Shown here: positions 17,915 to 26,774 of the stretch, one piece after another | Numbering within the stretch: the stretch's first letter is position 1 | How the letters are laid out: each line of letters opens with the position of its first letter | DNA from: Streptomyces chrestomyceticus JCM 4735 | GTDB lineage: Bacteria > Actinomycetota > Actinomycetes > Streptomycetales > Streptomycetaceae | NCBI RefSeq assembly: GCF_003865135.1 | Contig: NZ_BHZC01000001.1 | Location: 8,060,001-8,124,000 of the forward strand | Reading direction: 5' to 3' | DNA: 64,000 bases | The notes under the pieces: model-generated | Told to the model about the DNA's origin: nothing | Seen by the model: the letters and a program-made list of their open reading frames with translations, nothing else | The model's database searches: none | Translations under genes and position numbers: made by a program

Positions 17915-19015
17915 ATGGGCGCGGAAGGGCGTGCGGGCCGGGGAGAGCGCGGGGAGGACGAGCGGGCGGCGGACGAGCGGGCGGAGGCCGCGGTCCTGGC
18001 GGGGGACGAGGCGGCGTTCGCGCATCTCGCCGGGCGCTACCGGCACGAACTGCGTGTGCACTGCTACCGGATGCTCGGGTCGTTCGCCGACGCGGAGGAT
18101 CTCGTACAGGAAGCCCTGCTGCGGGCCTGGCGCAACAGGGCGGGCTTCGAGGGGCGGGGGACGTTCCGGGCCTGGCTGTACCGGATCGCGACGCGCGCCT
18201 GTCTGGACGCGCTGGCCGGCCCGGCCCGCAACAGGGAGATCGCGGTGGCGGTCGACGGCGCGGGCGTGCCGAAACGTTCCGCGCCGGCCGAGGTGACCTG
18301 GCTCCAGCCCTACCCCGACGCCCTGCTGGACCTCGCCGCGCCGGAGGGCAGTGGCCCGGAAGCCGTGGCGATCGCCAGGGAAACCATCGAACTGGCCTTC
18401 CTGGCGGCGATCCAGCACCTGCCGCCACAGCAGCGGGCCGTACTGATCCTGCGCGACGTCGTGGGGCTGCCCGCCGCCGAGGCGGCCGGCATGCTCGAAG
18501 TGAGCGTCGCCGCGGTCAAGAGCGCGCTGCAACGCGCCCGCGCCACGTTGCGCGAGCAGTTGCCCGAGCGGCGCACCGACTGGGGGCGGGGCGTCACCGG
18601 CCCCACCGAGGCCGAGCGCGCACTTCTCCAGCGGTTCGTCGACGCCTCACGGGCCGCCGATGTCACGGCGCTGGCCGCGCTGTTGCGTGCGGACGTCCGG
18701 CAGACCATGCCCCCCGCCCACCTGGTGTTCGACGGCCGCGCGGCCGTCATCGGCATGTGGCGCGCGGCCCTGGAGGGGGAGCAGGCGTGGGGCGACTGGT
18801 TCGCCGTACCGCTCGCCGTGAACCGGCAGCCCGCCGTCGCGAACTACGTACGGCGCTCCGGGGCTCCCACGTACACCGCGGTCAACATCGACGTGCTGCG
18901 CGTGGCGGACGGCCTGATCGCCGAGATCACCACCTTCGCGCCGGACCTGCTGCCCGCCCTCGGCCTCGCCTCCGTCCTGACGCCGGCCGAGGTGGAGAAC
19001 GCCCCGGCCCGGTAG
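17915..19015 (+). CDS. ECF RNA polymerase sigma factor with SnoaL-like C-terminal domain
   Basis: 366 residues from ATG 17915; GTG 17888 is an alternative nine codons upstream. Region 2 is GRYRHELRVHCYRMLGSFADAEDLVQEALLRAW and its continuation (about residues 38-85); region 4 is LPPQQRAVLILRDVVGLPA with the recognition helix VSVAAVKSALQRAR near 205. A linker carries the conserved WLQPYPDALLD, a mark of the SigX5/SigG-type ECF group. The remaining 140 residues form a SnoaL-like fold (FVDASRAADVTALAALLRAD) that in this group replaces the separate anti-sigma factor. No anti-sigma gene is adjacent, consistent with self-contained control. Confidence 0.9.
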   Translation: MGAEGRAGRGERGEDERAADERAEAAVLAGDEAAFAHLAGRYRHELRVHCYRMLGSFADAEDLVQEALLRAWRNRAGFEGRGTFRAWLYRIATRACLDALAGPARNREIAVAVDGAGVPKRSAPAEVTWLQPYPDALLDLAAPEGSGPEAVAIARETIELAFLAAIQHLPPQQRAVLILRDVVGLPAAEAAGMLEVSVAAVKSALQRARATLREQLPERRTDWGRGVTGPTEAERALLQRFVDASRAADVTALAALLRADVRQTMPPAHLVFDGRAAVIGMWRAALEGEQAWGDWFAVPLAVNRQPAVANYVRRSGAPTYTAVNIDVLRVADGLIAEITTFAPDLLPALGLASVLTPAEVENAPAR

Positions 19016-19110
19016 TGACCCAGGTCACTCCCGCCCGCCGATTCCTTTCCGGGGGCCCGCCGGTCGTACGAGTACGAGTACGAGCAGTGACGCCGAGAAG
19101 GGGAAGTGTT

Positions 19111-19569
19111 GTGACGGAGCAGCAGGCCGGCAGCGGTGCGGTGGCGGGGACGGGGACGGACGACGGGATCGGGGAACTGGAGCGGCTCCTGGGCCGTTGG
19201 CGGGTCGAGGGCGGGGCGACCGGTACGGTCACCTACCGCCGCCTCGACGGCGGGTTCTTCCTGGTGCAGGAGGTGGAGCTGGAGCAGTACGGCCGGCGGA
19301 TCACCGGCATGGAAGTGATCGGCAGGGAGAAGCCCTTCGGCGCCGCGGCACCGGGGGAGGACATCGTGTCGCGCTTCTACGACAACGAAGGGCACACCTT
19401 CGACTACGTGTACGAGATGGCGGGCGACACCCTGACCATCTGGGGCGGCGAGAAGGGCTCACCCGCGTACTTCCGGGGCACCTTCACCGCGGACGGCAAC
19501 GTCCTCGCGGGCGCTTGGGTCTACCCGGGCGGCGGGGGCTACGAGTCCACGATGACCCGGATCGGCTGA
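19111..19569 (+). CDS. hypothetical protein, DUF1579/lipocalin-like
   Basis: 152 residues from GTG 19111, with SD ggggaag. The body starts at IGELERLLGRWRVEGGATG, then alternating beta strands, TGMEVIGREKPF, YEMAGDTLTIWGG and a C-terminal GGGGYESTMTRIG, matching small beta-barrel ligand-binding proteins of the DUF1579 kind. No signal peptide, no cysteine. It lies 95 bp after the ECF sigma gene and ends before a hairpin at 19579, so the two genes probably form one transcription unit and this protein may be a target or partner of the sigma factor. The role is otherwise unknown. Confidence 0.75.
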   Translation: MTEQQAGSGAVAGTGTDDGIGELERLLGRWRVEGGATGTVTYRRLDGGFFLVQEVELEQYGRRITGMEVIGREKPFGAAAPGEDIVSRFYDNEGHTFDYVYEMAGDTLTIWGGEKGSPAYFRGTFTADGNVLAGAWVYPGGGGYESTMTRIG

Positions 19570-19578
19570 GCAGATGCT

Positions 19579-19610
19579 GGGGCCGGGGGACTCGTCCTCT
19601 TCCCGGCCCC
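19579..19610. terminator. probable terminator after the sigma factor unit
   Basis: Perfect 9-bp GC stem (ggggccggg and cccggcccc) with a 14-nt loop, 10 bp after the stop codon of the preceding gene. Confidence 0.45.
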
Positions 19611-19761
19611 GGCCATGGTCCCCGGGCCGACTCTGCCCTGACCCTGGCGGCGTACCGGCCTCCGCGCCGGCGCGGCCCCGGCCCGGCTACTCCTGAACCC
19701 CCGCCCCCGCCCCCCGGTCCCGCCGTGTCGCAGGTCGCGCATCCGACCCGCCGATCCGCAC

Positions 19762-19957
19762 CCAGGGCCTGTCGTCAAGTTCCCGTCTGCCGCGCGACTT
19801 CCCCAGCTACCGCTGGGAGGAACCCCACGCTGTGTCGCCGAAACGCCCGCGTAGCCCCCCAAGGCCCGAAGAGCCGAGGCGGAGCCCAGCGGAGTGCACC
19901 AGACGCCGCGCGGCCCGCCCTTCGGGCGGACAACGGGAAGGTGACGACAGGCCCTGG
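19762..19957. mobile_element. MITE-like element, 196 bp with 25-bp terminal inverted repeats
   Basis: The two ends are inverted copies over 25 bp with 23 matches: ccagggcctgtcgtca at 19762 onward, then two mismatches, then ttcccgt, against the complement of 19933-19957. There is no transposase frame inside; the interior holds a small hairpin (ccgcccttcgggcgg near 19915). I recall sequences with the same ...CGACAGGCCCT ends scattered between genes in Streptomyces genomes, which fits a non-autonomous element. No clear target-site duplication is visible next to the ends. It fills most of the 469-bp gap upstream of the adenosine deaminase gene; apart from this element and the 19579 hairpin I see no gene there. 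Confidence 0.65.
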
Positions 19958-20038
19958 TGGCGGGATCTTGTTCACCCAAGGGGACGCACACCAGCCTGCC
20001 GTCGCGGTCCGGCGGGCCGAACTCGCCAGTATGAGCGT

Positions 20039-21661
20039 GTGATCACTTTCCCTCGTCATCGCGGACGGCGCCGCCGGTCCGCCCCGCTCGTCCTGGGTAC
20101 GGGCGTCCTGGCCGTGCTGTCGTTGCTGCCGTCCTCCGCGCTCGCCGCGCCACCGGCCCCGGAGGCGGCCGCCGCCCCGGGCGCATCCACCGCCCCCACC
20201 GGCGCCGAACGCCGGGTCTCCGCCTACCTCGACGGAATCCGCAAGCGGCCCGCGGCGCTGCGCGCCTTCTTCCGCGACCTGCCCAAGGGCGCCGACCTGC
20301 ACAACCACCTGTCCGGCGCGGCCTCGACCGAGCTGCTGATCAAGCTGGCCGGGGACGACGGCCTGTGCATCGAGACGAAGACGATGACCGCCAGACCGGC
20401 CCCGTGCGGCCCGGGTACGCGGCCGGCGGTGCAGGCCAGGAAGGACCGTTCCTTCCACCGGCAGATCCTGCGGGCCTGGTCGATGCAGGACTTCTCGTCG
20501 GCGTCCGGCGAGTCCGGGCACGACCACTTCTTCGCGGCCTTCGGGAAGTTCGGCGAGGTGAGCTGGCGCCACGGCGGCGAACTGCTGGCCGACGTCGCCA
20601 ACACCGCGGCCCGGCAGAACCAGTTCTACCTGGAGACGATGCTGACGCCCGCCTCCGGCGGCAGCAAGAAGCTGGCCGAACAGGTCGGCTACCACGCGGA
20701 CCTGTGGCGGATGCACCAACTGCTGACGGCGGGCGGCAAGCTGGACAAGCTCGTACGCGACGCGGGCCGGGAGGTCGACAAGGGCACCGCTGACTTCCGC
20801 AAGGCAGCGCGCTGCGACACCGCCAGGCCGGCCCCCGGCTGCCGGATGACCGTACGCTTCATCTCGCAGGTGTCGCGCGGCAGTTCGCCCGAGCGGGTCT
20901 TCACCCAAATGGCGCTCGCCATGCGCCTCGCCGAACGCGACCACCGGTACGTCGCGGTGAACCTCGTACAGCCGGAGGACGAGCGGAACGCGCTGCGCAA
21001 CTACCGGCTCCACATGCGGATGCTGGACTACCTGCACGGCGTCTACCCGCGCGCCCACATCACCCTGCACGCCGGTGAACTCGTCCCCGGCCTGGTCAAG
21101 CCCGAAGAGCTGCGCTTCCACATCAACGAGGCGGTCCGCACCGGCCACGCGGAGCGCATCGGCCACGGCGTCGACGTGGCGCACGAGGACGGCGCGCCCG
21201 CCCTCCTGCGCACCATGGCGCGGCGTGGCATCGCGGTGGAAGTGCCGTTCACCAGCAACCGGCAGATCCTCGGGGTCTCCGGTGCCGACCACCCGTTCCC
21301 GCTGTACCGGCGCTACGGCGTGCCGGTCGTGCTCGCCACCGACGACCCCGGGATCTCGCGCAGCGACATCAGCGCCGAGTACCGGTACGCGTCCGGCACG
21401 TACGGCCTGCGGTACCGCGAACTGAAGGATCTGGCGCGCGCCTCCATGGAGCACGCCTTCCTCCCGGGCCGCAGCCTGTGGGGCGACGGGAAGCGCGCTT
21501 ACGAACTGGCGCGCCCGTGCCGCATGGAGCGCCCGGGCGGTCACCGGCCCCGCGTGGCCTGCACACGGTTCCTCGCCAAGAACCTGAAGGCGGCCCTCGA
21601 ATGGCGGCAGGAGGTCGCCTTCGCCCGCTTCGAGCACCGCGTTCTGCACGCGCGGCGCTGA
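20039..21661 (+). CDS. secreted adenosine deaminase-like protein
   Basis: 540 residues from GTG 20039. A twin-arginine-rich n-region (RHRGRRRRS) and hydrophobic stretch end near SALA/APP. The amidohydrolase fold shows the metal-binding HxH in LPKGADLHNHLSGAAS, the substrate Glu region ITLHAGEL, RIGHGVDV, and the metal Asp pair in VVLATDDPGISRSD. Its length and secretion match the growth-factor-like (ADGF/CECR1) branch, not the cytosolic Add enzyme. It should deaminate adenosine outside the cell for nucleoside salvage. The upstream MITE-like element probably sits within or next to its promoter. Confidence 0.9.
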   Translation: MITFPRHRGRRRRSAPLVLGTGVLAVLSLLPSSALAAPPAPEAAAAPGASTAPTGAERRVSAYLDGIRKRPAALRAFFRDLPKGADLHNHLSGAASTELLIKLAGDDGLCIETKTMTARPAPCGPGTRPAVQARKDRSFHRQILRAWSMQDFSSASGESGHDHFFAAFGKFGEVSWRHGGELLADVANTAARQNQFYLETMLTPASGGSKKLAEQVGYHADLWRMHQLLTAGGKLDKLVRDAGREVDKGTADFRKAARCDTARPAPGCRMTVRFISQVSRGSSPERVFTQMALAMRLAERDHRYVAVNLVQPEDERNALRNYRLHMRMLDYLHGVYPRAHITLHAGELVPGLVKPEELRFHINEAVRTGHAERIGHGVDVAHEDGAPALLRTMARRGIAVEVPFTSNRQILGVSGADHPFPLYRRYGVPVVLATDDPGISRSDISAEYRYASGTYGLRYRELKDLARASMEHAFLPGRSLWGDGKRAYELARPCRMERPGGHRPRVACTRFLAKNLKAALEWRQEVAFARFEHRVLHARR

Positions 21662-21694
21662 GCGGGGGATCGACGGGGCGGAACGGCGAACGGC

Positions 21695-21720
21695 GGGAGC
21701 GAGGGTTTCTCCTCGCTCCC
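21695..21720. terminator. terminator after the adenosine deaminase gene
   Basis: Perfect 10-bp stem gggagcgagg/cctcgctccc with a 6-nt loop (gtttct). The flanks acggc and gctgccgt extend the pairing after a bulge. It begins 34 bp after the stop codon. Confidence 0.7.
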
Positions 21721-21785
21721 GTGCTGCCGTCAGTAAGATCGTCAGGGCATGCTCATGACTGTGCTCATGTCCGGGAGGGCTGACG

Positions 21786-22442
21786 GTGGTACCCCACGCG
21801 CGAACGTCCCTGCGCCGCCTGCTGATCACGGGCGCCGCCGCAACCGCCCTCCTCGCAGCCGTACCGGCTCCGGCGTCGGCGAGCGCCGCGCCCGCACCGG
21901 CCGTCACCCTGCCCGCTGCGACACCCAGGGAAGCGGACACACTGCGCCCCCTCGCAGCCCTGTCCGCCCGGCGCCTCGCCACCGCCGACCTGGTGGCCGC
22001 GGCCAAGTGGGGCACCGGCAGCCCGGTCGACGACCCGGCGCGCGAGCAGCAGGTGCTGGACGCGGTGGCGCGGCAGGCGACGGAACTCGGGGCCGATCCC
22101 CGGTGGACCGCGCGGATCTTCCGGGACCAGATCGAGGCGAACAAGACCGTGCAGCGCGGCCTGCACCGCCGGTGGGCCGCCGACCCCGCGCAGGTGCCGG
22201 GCGAGCGGCCGGACCTCGGTGAGGTGCGCAAGGAGATCAACCGCGTCAACGACGCGCTGGTACGGGCGATCGCCGCGTCCGGCGCGGCGCGCACGTCGCC
22301 GCGCTGCGTTCCGTCGCTGGTGGGCGCTGCCGCGGACGTACGCCGTGAAAAGCGTCTGGACACCCTGCACACGGTGGCGCTGGTCCGTTCCGTACGGTCC
22401 GTGTGCGGTGGGCCGGTGTCATGGCCGGCTCAGGCGTCCTGA
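21786..22442 (+). CDS. secreted chorismate mutase (AroQ-gamma type)
   Basis: 218 residues from GTG 21786. The signal peptide includes RRLLITGAAATALLAAVPAPASA. The mature all-helical domain has LAALSARRLATADLVAAAKW near residue 57, with the arginine and lysine expected to hold chorismate, then ARIFRDQIEANKTVQRGLHR, where the conserved Gln/Glu and Lys of exported AroQ mutases lie. Cysteines in CVPSLV and VCGG may form a disulfide, as in the mycobacterial secreted enzyme. It converts chorismate to prephenate; why it is exported is unclear throughout this family. Its end is 11 bp from the convergent P450 gene. Confidence 0.88.
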   Translation: MVPHARTSLRRLLITGAAATALLAAVPAPASASAAPAPAVTLPAATPREADTLRPLAALSARRLATADLVAAAKWGTGSPVDDPAREQQVLDAVARQATELGADPRWTARIFRDQIEANKTVQRGLHRRWAADPAQVPGERPDLGEVRKEINRVNDALVRAIAASGAARTSPRCVPSLVGAAADVRREKRLDTLHTVALVRSVRSVCGGPVSWPAQAS

Positions 22443-22453
22443 CGGCGGGGCCG

Positions 22454-23755
22454 TCACACATCGTCCCGCTGCCGCCGCGGCCGTGCCGGTCCGGCCCGGC
22501 CGCCCCGGGGCGCCAGGAGCACCGGCAGCTCCGCGAACCCGTTGAACACCATCGACGGACGACGGGCGGGCGGCCGTTCCGGGTCGTGCAGACGCAGGTC
22601 AGGGAAGCGGGCGAAGAGCGCAGGCAAAGCGACGGCCGCCTCCAGCCGGGCGAGCGGTGCGCCGAGGCAGTGGTGGATGCCGTGCCCGAAGGTGAGATGA
22701 CGGGTGGTCGCCCGGGTGATGTCGAAGCACCCGGCCTCGGGCCCGTGCTGCCGTGGGTCGCGGCCGAACGCGGTGTACGAGAGCATCACCGGATCACCCG
22801 CGCGGACGGTCCGGCCGGCCACGTCCACGTCGCACAGCGCGTAGCGGAACGGGAAGTGGGCGACCGGCGCGTCCCAGCGCAGCGTCTCCTCGGCCACGGC
22901 GCTCCAGGGCACCTGCCCGCTGCACGCGAGGGCGAGCTGCCCGGGGTGGGTCAGCAGCGCGTGTACGGCGTTGACCAGCAGGTTCACGGTGGTTTCATGC
23001 CCGGCCACGATCATCAGCAGGAGCGTGTCGACGAGTTCGGCGCCACTGAGCGGCTGAGGGTCGGGAGTTACCAGCGCACTCGTCAGGTCGTCCCCGGGGT
23101 GCTCTCGCTTCTCGTCCAGGAGAGCGGCGAGCGCGGTGCGCAGCTCGCGGTGGACCGCCGGCGCGCCGGACAGGTCCGAGCGGGGGTCGAACAGTGCCCC
23201 GCACAGGGTCCGGAGCCGATCGCGGCGGTCGTCGGGTACGCCGAACAGTTCGCAGATGACCCGTATCGGCAGCGGGTGGGCGTAGCGGGCCCGCAGTTCG
23301 ACCGGTTCCCCGGGCCGGCCGTCGGTGAGGCCGTCCAGCAGCTCTCCGGCCAGTTCCTCGACACGCGGCCTGAGCCGCTCCACGCGGCGCACGGTGAACG
23401 CGCGGGCCAGCGGCGCGCGGAGCCGGGTGTGGTCGCCCGCCGTCGCGGTGGTCATGTTGGCGACCGTCAGCAGCGGCGCCAGCGGCCAGGAGCGCGGGAC
23501 CTCGCCGCTGCGCCAGGCGCGCCAGGCGCCGATGTCCTTGACGAAGCGGCTGTCGGCCAGCACCGCCCGCCCGGCCTGATGGTGGGTCACCAGCCAGGCG
23601 GACACTCCGCCGGGCAGCAGGACGGGCACCACCGGCCCCGCCGCGCACAGCGAGGCCGTGCCGGAGCGGGGATCGTGCTCAGCGGGGTCGAGCCGTACCG
23701 GAATGCCGTACGTGCCGGAGAGGGCGTCTCCGGGTTCCACGCCGTCGAAGTCCAT
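22454..23755 (-). CDS. cytochrome P450
   Basis: 433 residues. I-helix oxygen-binding motif AGHETTVNLL near residue 257, ExxR in ETLRWDAPV, and heme ligand motif FGHGIHHCLGAPLARLEAAV with Cys near residue 372. The overall pattern (MTTATAGDHTRLRAPLARAF, DPRSDLSG) fits the CYP105/107-like actinobacterial families that hydroxylate or epoxidise small molecules. No ferredoxin gene is adjacent, although CYP105 genes often have one, so electrons must come from elsewhere. The substrate is unknown. It is a single gene, convergent with the chorismate mutase. Confidence 0.92.
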   Translation of the reverse strand: MDFDGVEPGDALSGTYGIPVRLDPAEHDPRSGTASLCAAGPVVPVLLPGGVSAWLVTHHQAGRAVLADSRFVKDIGAWRAWRSGEVPRSWPLAPLLTVANMTTATAGDHTRLRAPLARAFTVRRVERLRPRVEELAGELLDGLTDGRPGEPVELRARYAHPLPIRVICELFGVPDDRRDRLRTLCGALFDPRSDLSGAPAVHRELRTALAALLDEKREHPGDDLTSALVTPDPQPLSGAELVDTLLLMIVAGHETTVNLLVNAVHALLTHPGQLALACSGQVPWSAVAEETLRWDAPVAHFPFRYALCDVDVAGRTVRAGDPVMLSYTAFGRDPRQHGPEAGCFDITRATTRHLTFGHGIHHCLGAPLARLEAAVALPALFARFPDLRLHDPERPPARRPSMVFNGFAELPVLLAPRGGRAGPARPRRQRDDV

Positions 23756-23956
23756 GCTTCAGGTTAGAACCGCCCGCGGGTCCCTTCCCACCCTCGGTGT
23801 GGGCCATGGCTTGCTGCATTCGCGGGGCAGGGGCTGCTGCATCCGGGGGCACGGCGTGTGCCAAGCGGGTGAAGGGTGGGGACCGGTTGTCGACCCGGCG
23901 CGGGGTGCGGGCAACCGTGCGGGTGTCCCCTTCTTTCCACTCAGGAGAACCCCCTC

Positions 23957-24052
23957 ATGTCGAAGATTCTCGCCGTCATACCCCGGCCCGGCGCGGCGCA
24001 CACCGGTTCCCGGTCGTGTGGGCCGCGCCGCCACCACCGCCGTACCGTCTGA
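23957..24052 (+). CDS. possible small peptide, 31 residues
   Basis: A good SD (caggag) lies 9 nt before ATG 23957, and a perfect hairpin terminator starts 13 bp after the TGA, so a short transcript covering only this frame is plausible. The peptide begins MSKILAVIPRPGAAHTG and ends in a Cys/Arg/His-rich tail (CGPRRHHRRTV). No family is recognised; such size and composition are seen in leader peptides, but no gene on the same strand follows for 1.8 kb. It may also be a non-functional remnant. The rest of the 372-bp gap between the P450 and acyl-CoA synthetase genes holds nothing else I can name. Confidence 0.35.
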   Translation: MSKILAVIPRPGAAHTGSRSCGPRRHHRRTV

Positions 24053-24065
24053 ACCAGCCGGTCAG

Positions 24066-24101
24066 GGGCTCCGGCCGCCGTCGGGGCGGCGGCCGGAGCC
24101 C
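24066..24101. terminator. strong bidirectional terminator
   Basis: Perfect 15-bp stem (gggctccggccgccg and its complement) with a 6-nt loop (tcgggg). It lies between the small frame ending at 24052 and the convergent acyl-CoA synthetase gene ending at 24128. Confidence 0.75.
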
Positions 24102-24127
24102 GGCCGGTGGGGCGCGGGAGCCGCGCC

Positions 24128-25761
24128 CTACGGAGCGTCCGCCCCGGAAGCCACCGCCTTCGCCCACCGGTAGTCCGCCTTGCCGCTGGGGGAGCGCTGG
24201 ATGCGGTCGGTGAAGACCACCGACCGCGGAATCTTGTAACCGGCCAGCCGCGTACGGCAGTGGTCCTGCACCGCGGCCAGGCCCAGCGGCGCCGCACCCT
24301 CGCGGAGCTGCACCACCGCGGCCACCCGGCTGCCCCACCGCTCGTCCGGCACTCCCGCCACCAGCGTGTCGTAGACGTCCGGATGCGCCTTCAGCGCCTG
24401 CTCGACCTCCTCCGGGTACACCTTCTCGCCGCCGGAGTTGATGCACTGCGAGCCCCGGCCGAGGACGGTGACGATGCCCGCCTCGTCGACGGTCGCCATG
24501 TCGCCGAGCAGGACCCACCGCTCGCCGTCCGCCTCGAAGAACGTCTCGGCGGTCTTGCGCGGGTCGTTGTAGTAGCCCAGCGGTACGTGTCCGCGCAGCG
24601 CGAGCCGCCCCACCTCGCCGGCCGCCACCCGGGCGTGCGCGGGGAGGCCGGGTCGACCACCGCCGTGTGCGCGTTGACGTGCAGCCGGAAGCCCCGGCCG
24701 GTGCCCGAGTCCTCGGTGGCGGTGCCGTTGAAGCCGGACTCGGAGGAGCCGAAGTTGTTGAGCAGCAGCGCGCCCGGCACCAGCGCGGCGAACTGCTCCC
24801 GTACGGTCTCGGAGAGGATCGCCCCGGAGCTGCTGACGCTGAACAGCGAGGAACAGTCCGTGCCCTTCAGCGGACCGGCCAGCGCGTCCGCGAGCGGGCG
24901 CAGCATTGCGTCACCGACCAGCGAGATGCTGGTCACCTTCTCCCGTTCGACGCTGCGCAGCACCTCCTCCGGGACGAACTTGCGGTGCAGCACCACCTTC
25001 TGGCCGAAGTGGAAGGCGATGAACGCGGTGAGGGTGGAGGTGCCGTGCATCAGCGGGGGAGTGGGGAAGAAGACGAGCCCTTCCCCGCCCGCGGCGACGC
25101 GTTCGGCCAGCTCCTCGGGGCGCCGCACCGGTTCGCCGGTCGGCGCGCCGCCGCCCATGCCGGAGAAGAAGATGTCCTCGTGCCGCCACAGCACGCCCTT
25201 GGGCATGCCGGTGGTGCCGCCGGTGTAGATGACGAGCCGGTCACCGCCGGAGCGCGGGGCGAAGTCGCGGTCGGGCGAGCCGGACGCCTCGGCGTCCCTG
25301 AACGGCACCGGCGCGACGGCGGGCTCCGGGGCGTCGGCGGGCGGGGTGCCCACCCGTACGAGGTGGCGCAGCCGGTCAGCGCGCGGCAGGGCCGCCGCGA
25401 CCCGGCCGGTGAACTCCGCGTCGAAGACCAGGGCGACGAGGTCGGCGTCCTGGTAGAGGTAGGCCAATTCGTCCTCGACGTAGCGGTAGTTGACGTTGAC
25501 CGGTACGGCACGGATCTTCAGGCAGGCGTAGAGGGTCTGGAGGTACTCGACGCCGTTGTAGAGGTGCAGGCCGACGTGCGAGCCGGGGGTGACGCCGTGG
25601 TCGCGCAGGTGGTGGGCGAGGCGGTTGGCGGCGCGGTCCAGTTGCCCGTACGTGAGACGGCGCTCCGCGCCGGTGCCCGGGTGGTCGAGGAACACCAGCG
25701 CCTCACGTCCGGGAACCGTGTCCACGACCGACTCGAACAGATCGGCGAGGTTGTATTCCAC
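24128..25761 (-). pseudogene. FadD19-like acyl-CoA synthetase, single frameshift
   Basis: GTG 25761 (SD ggaggag) opens a frame with the ANL motifs VIYTGGTTGMPKGVLWRHED and LLNNFGSSESGFNGTA, reading normally to VVDPASP. The rest (GRLALRGHVPLGYYNDP, RGSQCINSGGEKVYPEEVEQ, RLAGYKIPRSVVF, SPSGKADYRWAK) is in another frame. Adding one C to the CCCC run at about 24643-24646 (minus strand tccccgcg) joins them as ...DPASPAHARVAAGEVG..., giving about 544 residues, close to FadD19 enzymes. FadD19 activates C24-branched sterol side-chain acids to CoA thioesters. It is divergent from the crotonase gene with a palindrome between. It may be an intact gene with a sequencing undercall. Confidence 0.8.
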
Positions 25762-25846
25762 GTCTCCTCCAGAACGGGCGGCGGCGTCGGCTCGCGGTCA
25801 TTAGAGCGCCGCACGCCGTACGGGGGAAGGGGCACGGCGTCAGAAC

Positions 25847-25861
25847 CTGACTATCTGTCAG
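25847..25861. promoter_or_regulatory. palindrome in divergent promoter region, possible operator
   Basis: ctgac-tatct-gtcag is a perfect 5-bp dyad with a 5-bp spacer, in an AT-richer patch (ctatctgtcagaaaactcttg) midway between the acyl-CoA synthetase start (25761) and the crotonase start (25974). Size and position suit a TetR-type repressor controlling both directions. No matching regulator gene is in the window. Confidence 0.45.
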
Positions 25862-25973
25862 AAAACTCTTGAAGTCGGCCCCCGGCTCCTGCAACCTGTT
25901 CTACGTTCCGGGGCGGACGGGCGGCTCTCGGCGGCGGCGGGCACGGCCCGCGGCCGCACGGACAGGAGGACGC

Positions 25974-26774
25974 ATGGGCGGGACCGAACATCTGACGGTG
26001 ACGCGCGAGGGCGCGACCCTGGTGCTCACCCTCGACCGGCCGGAGGCGAAGAACGCGCTGTCGCTGCCGATGCTGGTGGGCCTGCACGACGGCTGGACCG
26101 CCGCCGACGAGGACGACTCCGTGCGCTCGGTGGTGCTCACCGGCGCGGGCGGCGCCTTCTGCGCCGGCATGGACCTCAAGGCGCTGGCCGGCCGGGGCAT
26201 GGACGGCGAGCAGTACCGCGAGCGCCTGCAGGCCGACCCCGACCTGCACTGGAAGGCGATGCTGCGCCACCACCGCCCGCGCAAGCCGGTCGTCGCCGCC
26301 GTCGAAGGGGCCTGCGTCGCCGGCGGCACGGAGATCCTCCAGGGCACCGACATCCGGGTGGCCGGGCAGAGCGCCACGTTCGGGCTCTTCGAGGTACGGC
26401 GCGGCCTGTTCCCCATCGGCGGTTCCACCGTCCGCCTCGCCCGCCAGATCCCGCGCACCCACGCCCTGGAGATGCTGCTCACCGGGCGCCCCTACACGGC
26501 GGAGGAAGCCGCGCGCATCGGGCTCATCGGCCACGTCGTACCGGACGGCGACGCGCTCGGCAAGGCCCTGGAGATCGCCGCGCGGATCAACGACTGCGGC
26601 CCGCTCGCCGTCGAGGCGGTCAAGGCGTCCGTCTACGAGACCGCCGCGATGACCGAGGAGGACGGGCTGAAGTCCGAACTCGCACGCGGCTGGCCGGTCT
26701 TCGACACGGCCGACGCGAAGGAGGGCGCCCGGGCCTTCGCCGAGAAACGCCCGCCCGTCTTCCGGCGCGCCTGA
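25974..26774 (+). CDS. enoyl-CoA hydratase/isomerase (EchA19-like crotonase)
   Basis: 266 residues from ATG 25974, with SD aggagg. Crotonase motifs: RPEAKNALSLPMLVGL near 22, the oxyanion loop GAGGAFCAGMDLKAL near 58-72, and the second oxyanion strand VAAVEGACVAGGTEILQGTD near 105. The catalytic glutamate region is ATFGLFEVRRGLFPIGG. It should hydrate a 2-enoyl-CoA. Its length and neighbours match EchA19, which acts in sterol side-chain degradation in mycobacteria. It is the first gene of the operon continuing through the DUF35 and thiolase genes. Confidence 0.88.
   Translation: MGGTEHLTVTREGATLVLTLDRPEAKNALSLPMLVGLHDGWTAADEDDSVRSVVLTGAGGAFCAGMDLKALAGRGMDGEQYRERLQADPDLHWKAMLRHHRPRKPVVAAVEGACVAGGTEILQGTDIRVAGQSATFGLFEVRRGLFPIGGSTVRLARQIPRTHALEMLLTGRPYTAEEAARIGLIGHVVPDGDALGKALEIAARINDCGPLAVEAVKASVYETAAMTEEDGLKSELARGWPVFDTADAKEGARAFAEKRPPVFRRA

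Noticed and set aside
19197..20042. Plus-strand frame across the DUF1579-like gene and the MITE up to the adenosine deaminase start
   Set aside because: It overlaps a convincing gene in another frame and then runs through the MITE-like element; the protein is low-complexity.
24630..24650. Programmed ribosomal frameshifting in the acyl-CoA synthetase
   Set aside because: No slippery heptamer or stimulatory structure is evident, the family is not known for it, and four other genes in the window show the same one-base homopolymer deficit.
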